Shown: piece by piece, positions 4,825 through 6,682 of the stretch | Layout: the number at the start of each line of letters is the position of its first letter | Numbering within the stretch: position 1 is the stretch's first letter | Assembly (NCBI GenBank): GCA_030690515.1 | Contig: JAUYGP010000683.1 | Coordinates: 1-6,682 of the forward strand | Direction: 5' to 3' | Source of the DNA: Giesbergeria sp. | GTDB taxonomy: Bacteria; Pseudomonadota; Gammaproteobacteria; Burkholderiales; Burkholderiaceae_C | Length of the DNA stretch: 6,682 bases | Translations under genes and position numbers: made by a program | The notes under the pieces: generated by a model | Told to the model about the DNA's origin: nothing | Databases searched by the model: none | Seen by the model: the letters and a program-made list of their open reading frames with translations, nothing else

Positions 4825-6627
4825 ATGTTGAATCTCCCCGAACTCACCCTGCCCCAAATGCTGCGCGAACGCGCACGCACCGATGCGCAGCGCATTGCGC
4901 TGCGGCAAAAAGACTTCGGCATCTGGAAGCCCTTTACCTGGGCGCAGTACTACCAGCGCGCCTGCCATGTCGGCCTGGGCCTGCGCGCCCTGGGCCTGCC
5001 TGCGGGCGGCCATGTCGGCGTGATCTCCGAGAACCGCACCGAATGGGTGCTGGCACAAATGGGCGCAGGCCTGGTGGGCGCCGTCACCGTGGGGGTGTAC
5101 CCCACCAGCCCATCGTCCGAAGTGGCCTATGTGGTGGGCCATGCCGACATCGAGGTCATGGTCTGCGAGGACCAGGAGCAGACCGACAAGCTGATCGAGG
5201 CCCTCGACCAGCTGCCGCGCCTCAAGAAGATCATCGTCATGGAGACCAAGGGCCTGCGCAGCTTTGCGCCCGAGGTCCGCGACCTGATCACCACCTTTGA
5301 CGCGCTCGAAAAGCTGGGCGCCGCATCGGGCCAGCACGCCCTGATCGACCAGGCGCTGGCGCAGCAGACGCTCGACGACATCGGCCTCATGATCTACACC
5401 TCGGGTTCGACCGGCAAGCCCAAGGGCGCGATGGTGTCATGGCGCAACATCCGCGGCGTGGTGCCCGGCATCGTCGATCGCCTGGAGCTCTCGCGCAGCA
5501 CCACCCACCTGTCGTACCTGCCGCTGTGCCACGTGGCCGAGCAGATGCTCACCACCTTTTGCCCGGTGTACATCGGCTCGCAGGTCAACTTTGGCGAATC
5601 CATCCGCACCGTGCAGGAAGACCTGCGCGAGGTGGCGCCCACCATGTTCCTGGGCGTGCCGCGCATCTGGGAAAAAATGCACGCCGCCATCAGCATCAAG
5701 CTGCAGGAGACCGGCGGCCTGCGCCGCGCGCTGTTTGCCAAGGCCTACGCCGCCTGCCAGCCCCTGGCCGAAAAACCGCGCGCCGCATGGAGCCTGGGCG
5801 AGCGGCTGCGCTTTGCCGCCAGCTACTGGCTGGTGTTCCGCGCGCTGCAGAACTTTCTGGGCCTGCGCGATGTGCACGTGGCCCTCACCGGCGCCGCGCC
5901 CATTCCACCCGACGTGGTGCGGTTCTTCCGCGTGCTGGGCGTGCCGCTGGTCGAGGTGTATGGACTGACCGAATCGAGCGGCATGGTCACCGGCCACCGG
6001 CTGAGCGATGTGGCCGTGGGCACCGTCGGCGTACCCACACAGGGCGTGGAGTGGCGTATTGGCGAGGCGGGCGAGTTCCAGATCAAGGGCGACATGGTGT
6101 TCGCGGGCTACTACAAGAACCCCGAGGCCACGGCGCAAAGCATCCAGGACGGCTGGCTGCACACGGGCGACGTGGTGCGCGAAGAGCGCGGCCAGCTCAA
6201 AATTGTGGACCGCCTCAAGGACATCATGATTACGGCCGGTGGCAAAAACCTCACGCCGTCGGAGATCGAGAACACGATGAAGGGCAGCCCCTACATCAAG
6301 GAATGCGTCATCGTCGCCGAGGGCCGCAAGTTCGTCGGCGCGCTGGTCATGATCGACTTTGAAACCGTGGGCAAATGGGCCGAGGCGCAGCGCCTGCCCT
6401 TCACGCATTTCCGTTCGCTGGTGGAAATGCCCCAGGTGCGGGCCCTCATCGACGACGCCATCCGCTCCGGCAACGAGCGCCTGGCCCAGGTCTCGCAGAT
6501 CCGCAAGTTCCACCTGCTCACCAAGGAGCTGGACCACGACGACGGCGAAGTGACCGCCACCATGAAGGTGCGGCGTTCGAGCATCTACAAGACCTACGCC
6601 GAAGAGATCGAGGCCTTGTACCGCTAG
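4825..6627 (+). CDS. AMP-forming acyl-CoA ligase (long-chain fatty acid-CoA ligase-like)
   Basis: This cytoplasmic or membrane-associated enzyme activates a carboxylic acid with ATP to an acyl-adenylate, then transfers it to CoA, releasing AMP and pyrophosphate. The product has 600 residues, and all adenylate-forming motifs are present: the P-loop YTSGSTGKPKG at 191-201, LPLCHVAEQ at 232-240, GVPRIWEKMH at 277-286 (typical of the FAA1/ACSL-like branch), YGLTESSG at 379-386, GWLHTGD at 443-449, the hinge region around D462-R463, and TATMKVRR at 577-584 with likely catalytic K581. It looks active. The frame is open back to 4756, but those codons lie in repeat C, and homologous sequence begins at MLNLPELTLPQML, so I choose ATG 4825. 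Only TGGA (4813-4816) precedes it as a poor ribosome site. The substrate may be aromatic, alicyclic or fatty; the FAA1-like branch favours a longer chain but does not decide it. Confidence 0.92.
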   Translation: MLNLPELTLPQMLRERARTDAQRIALRQKDFGIWKPFTWAQYYQRACHVGLGLRALGLPAGGHVGVISENRTEWVLAQMGAGLVGAVTVGVYPTSPSSEVAYVVGHADIEVMVCEDQEQTDKLIEALDQLPRLKKIIVMETKGLRSFAPEVRDLITTFDALEKLGAASGQHALIDQALAQQTLDDIGLMIYTSGSTGKPKGAMVSWRNIRGVVPGIVDRLELSRSTTHLSYLPLCHVAEQMLTTFCPVYIGSQVNFGESIRTVQEDLREVAPTMFLGVPRIWEKMHAAISIKLQETGGLRRALFAKAYAACQPLAEKPRAAWSLGERLRFAASYWLVFRALQNFLGLRDVHVALTGAAPIPPDVVRFFRVLGVPLVEVYGLTESSGMVTGHRLSDVAVGTVGVPTQGVEWRIGEAGEFQIKGDMVFAGYYKNPEATAQSIQDGWLHTGDVVREERGQLKIVDRLKDIMITAGGKNLTPSEIENTMKGSPYIKECVIVAEGRKFVGALVMIDFETVGKWAEAQRLPFTHFRSLVEMPQVRALIDDAIRSGNERLAQVSQIRKFHLLTKELDHDDGEVTATMKVRRSSIYKTYAEEIEALYR

Positions 6628-6638
6628 CGCAGTGCACT

Positions 6639-6682
6639 ATCAAAACAAGAGCTGCTAGCGCTTGATGGCATTGATTTTTGAA
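6639..6682. repeat. Partial dispersed repeat or terminator-like element after the ligase
   Basis: The 55 bases after the ligase stop turn AT-rich. They contain AGAGCTGCTAGCGCTTG, with the overlapping palindromes GCTAGC (6654-6659) and AGCGCT (6657-6662), flanked by the inverted pair TCAAAA (6640-6645) and TTTTGA (6676-6681). From memory, an element with the core GAGCTGCTAGCGCTT recurs between genes in Comamonadaceae, usually with a second AAGCGCTAG-type arm. That arm is not seen here, so this copy is degenerate or cut by the window edge. It may mark the end of the operon; there is no clear intrinsic terminator. Confidence 0.4.

Noticed and set aside
3424..5337. A 637-codon minus-strand open frame across livF and its flanking repeats
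   Set aside because: It is antisense to the Walker A, signature and Walker B motifs of livF and to the ligase N-terminus, has low-complexity composition, and translates palindromic repeats. It is best explained as a coding shadow.
5437..6537. A 366-codon minus-strand open frame inside the ligase gene
   Set aside because: It lies wholly antisense to conserved ligase motifs, is His-, Ala- and Gln-rich, and has no recognisable domain.

Overview
The window is GC-rich, densely coded, and entirely on the + strand. It reads as the downstream part of one operon from a betaproteobacterium, most likely Comamonadaceae (Acidovorax, Comamonas or a relative). The lineage call rests on the gene set, the codon use, and the style of the short GC-rich hairpin repeats between genes. 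It is inference from recall, with no database search behind it.

Layout. The 3' end of an ABC ATPase gene (livG-type) occupies 1-360. It overlaps a LivH-type permease (360-1238). After a 176-base gap holding repeat A come a LivM-type permease (1415-2452) and a periplasmic substrate-binding protein of the HAAT/Leu-Ile-Val type (2492-3670) with its own strong ribosome binding site. A 161-base gap filled by repeat B leads to the second ATPase, LivF-type (3832-4650). A 174-base gap filled by repeat C leads to a complete AMP-forming acyl-CoA ligase (4825-6627). The last 55 bases hold the start of what looks like another dispersed repeat.

Together the genes encode a complete five-part importer: binding protein, two permeases and two ATPases. 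A cytoplasmic enzyme that makes CoA thioesters follows. The family name suggests branched-chain amino acids, but amino acids do not need a CoA ligase. The linkage suggests that the imported compound is a carboxylic acid (aromatic, alicyclic or fatty) that is trapped as its CoA thioester. The exact substrate cannot be read from the sequence.

The protein-coding content is ordinary for this lineage. The most unusual part is the set of gene junctions. Three of the five carry members of a related palindromic repeat family. Each of these three gaps is also crossed by an open frame that starts on the stop codon of the upstream gene (ATGA or GTGA) and ends 1 to 9 bases before the next start. The two genes behind repeats B and C lack a convincing Shine-Dalgarno sequence and share the ten bases CACTGATATG at their starts. 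I see no CRISPR array, tRNA, rRNA, insertion sequence, phage gene or defence gene.
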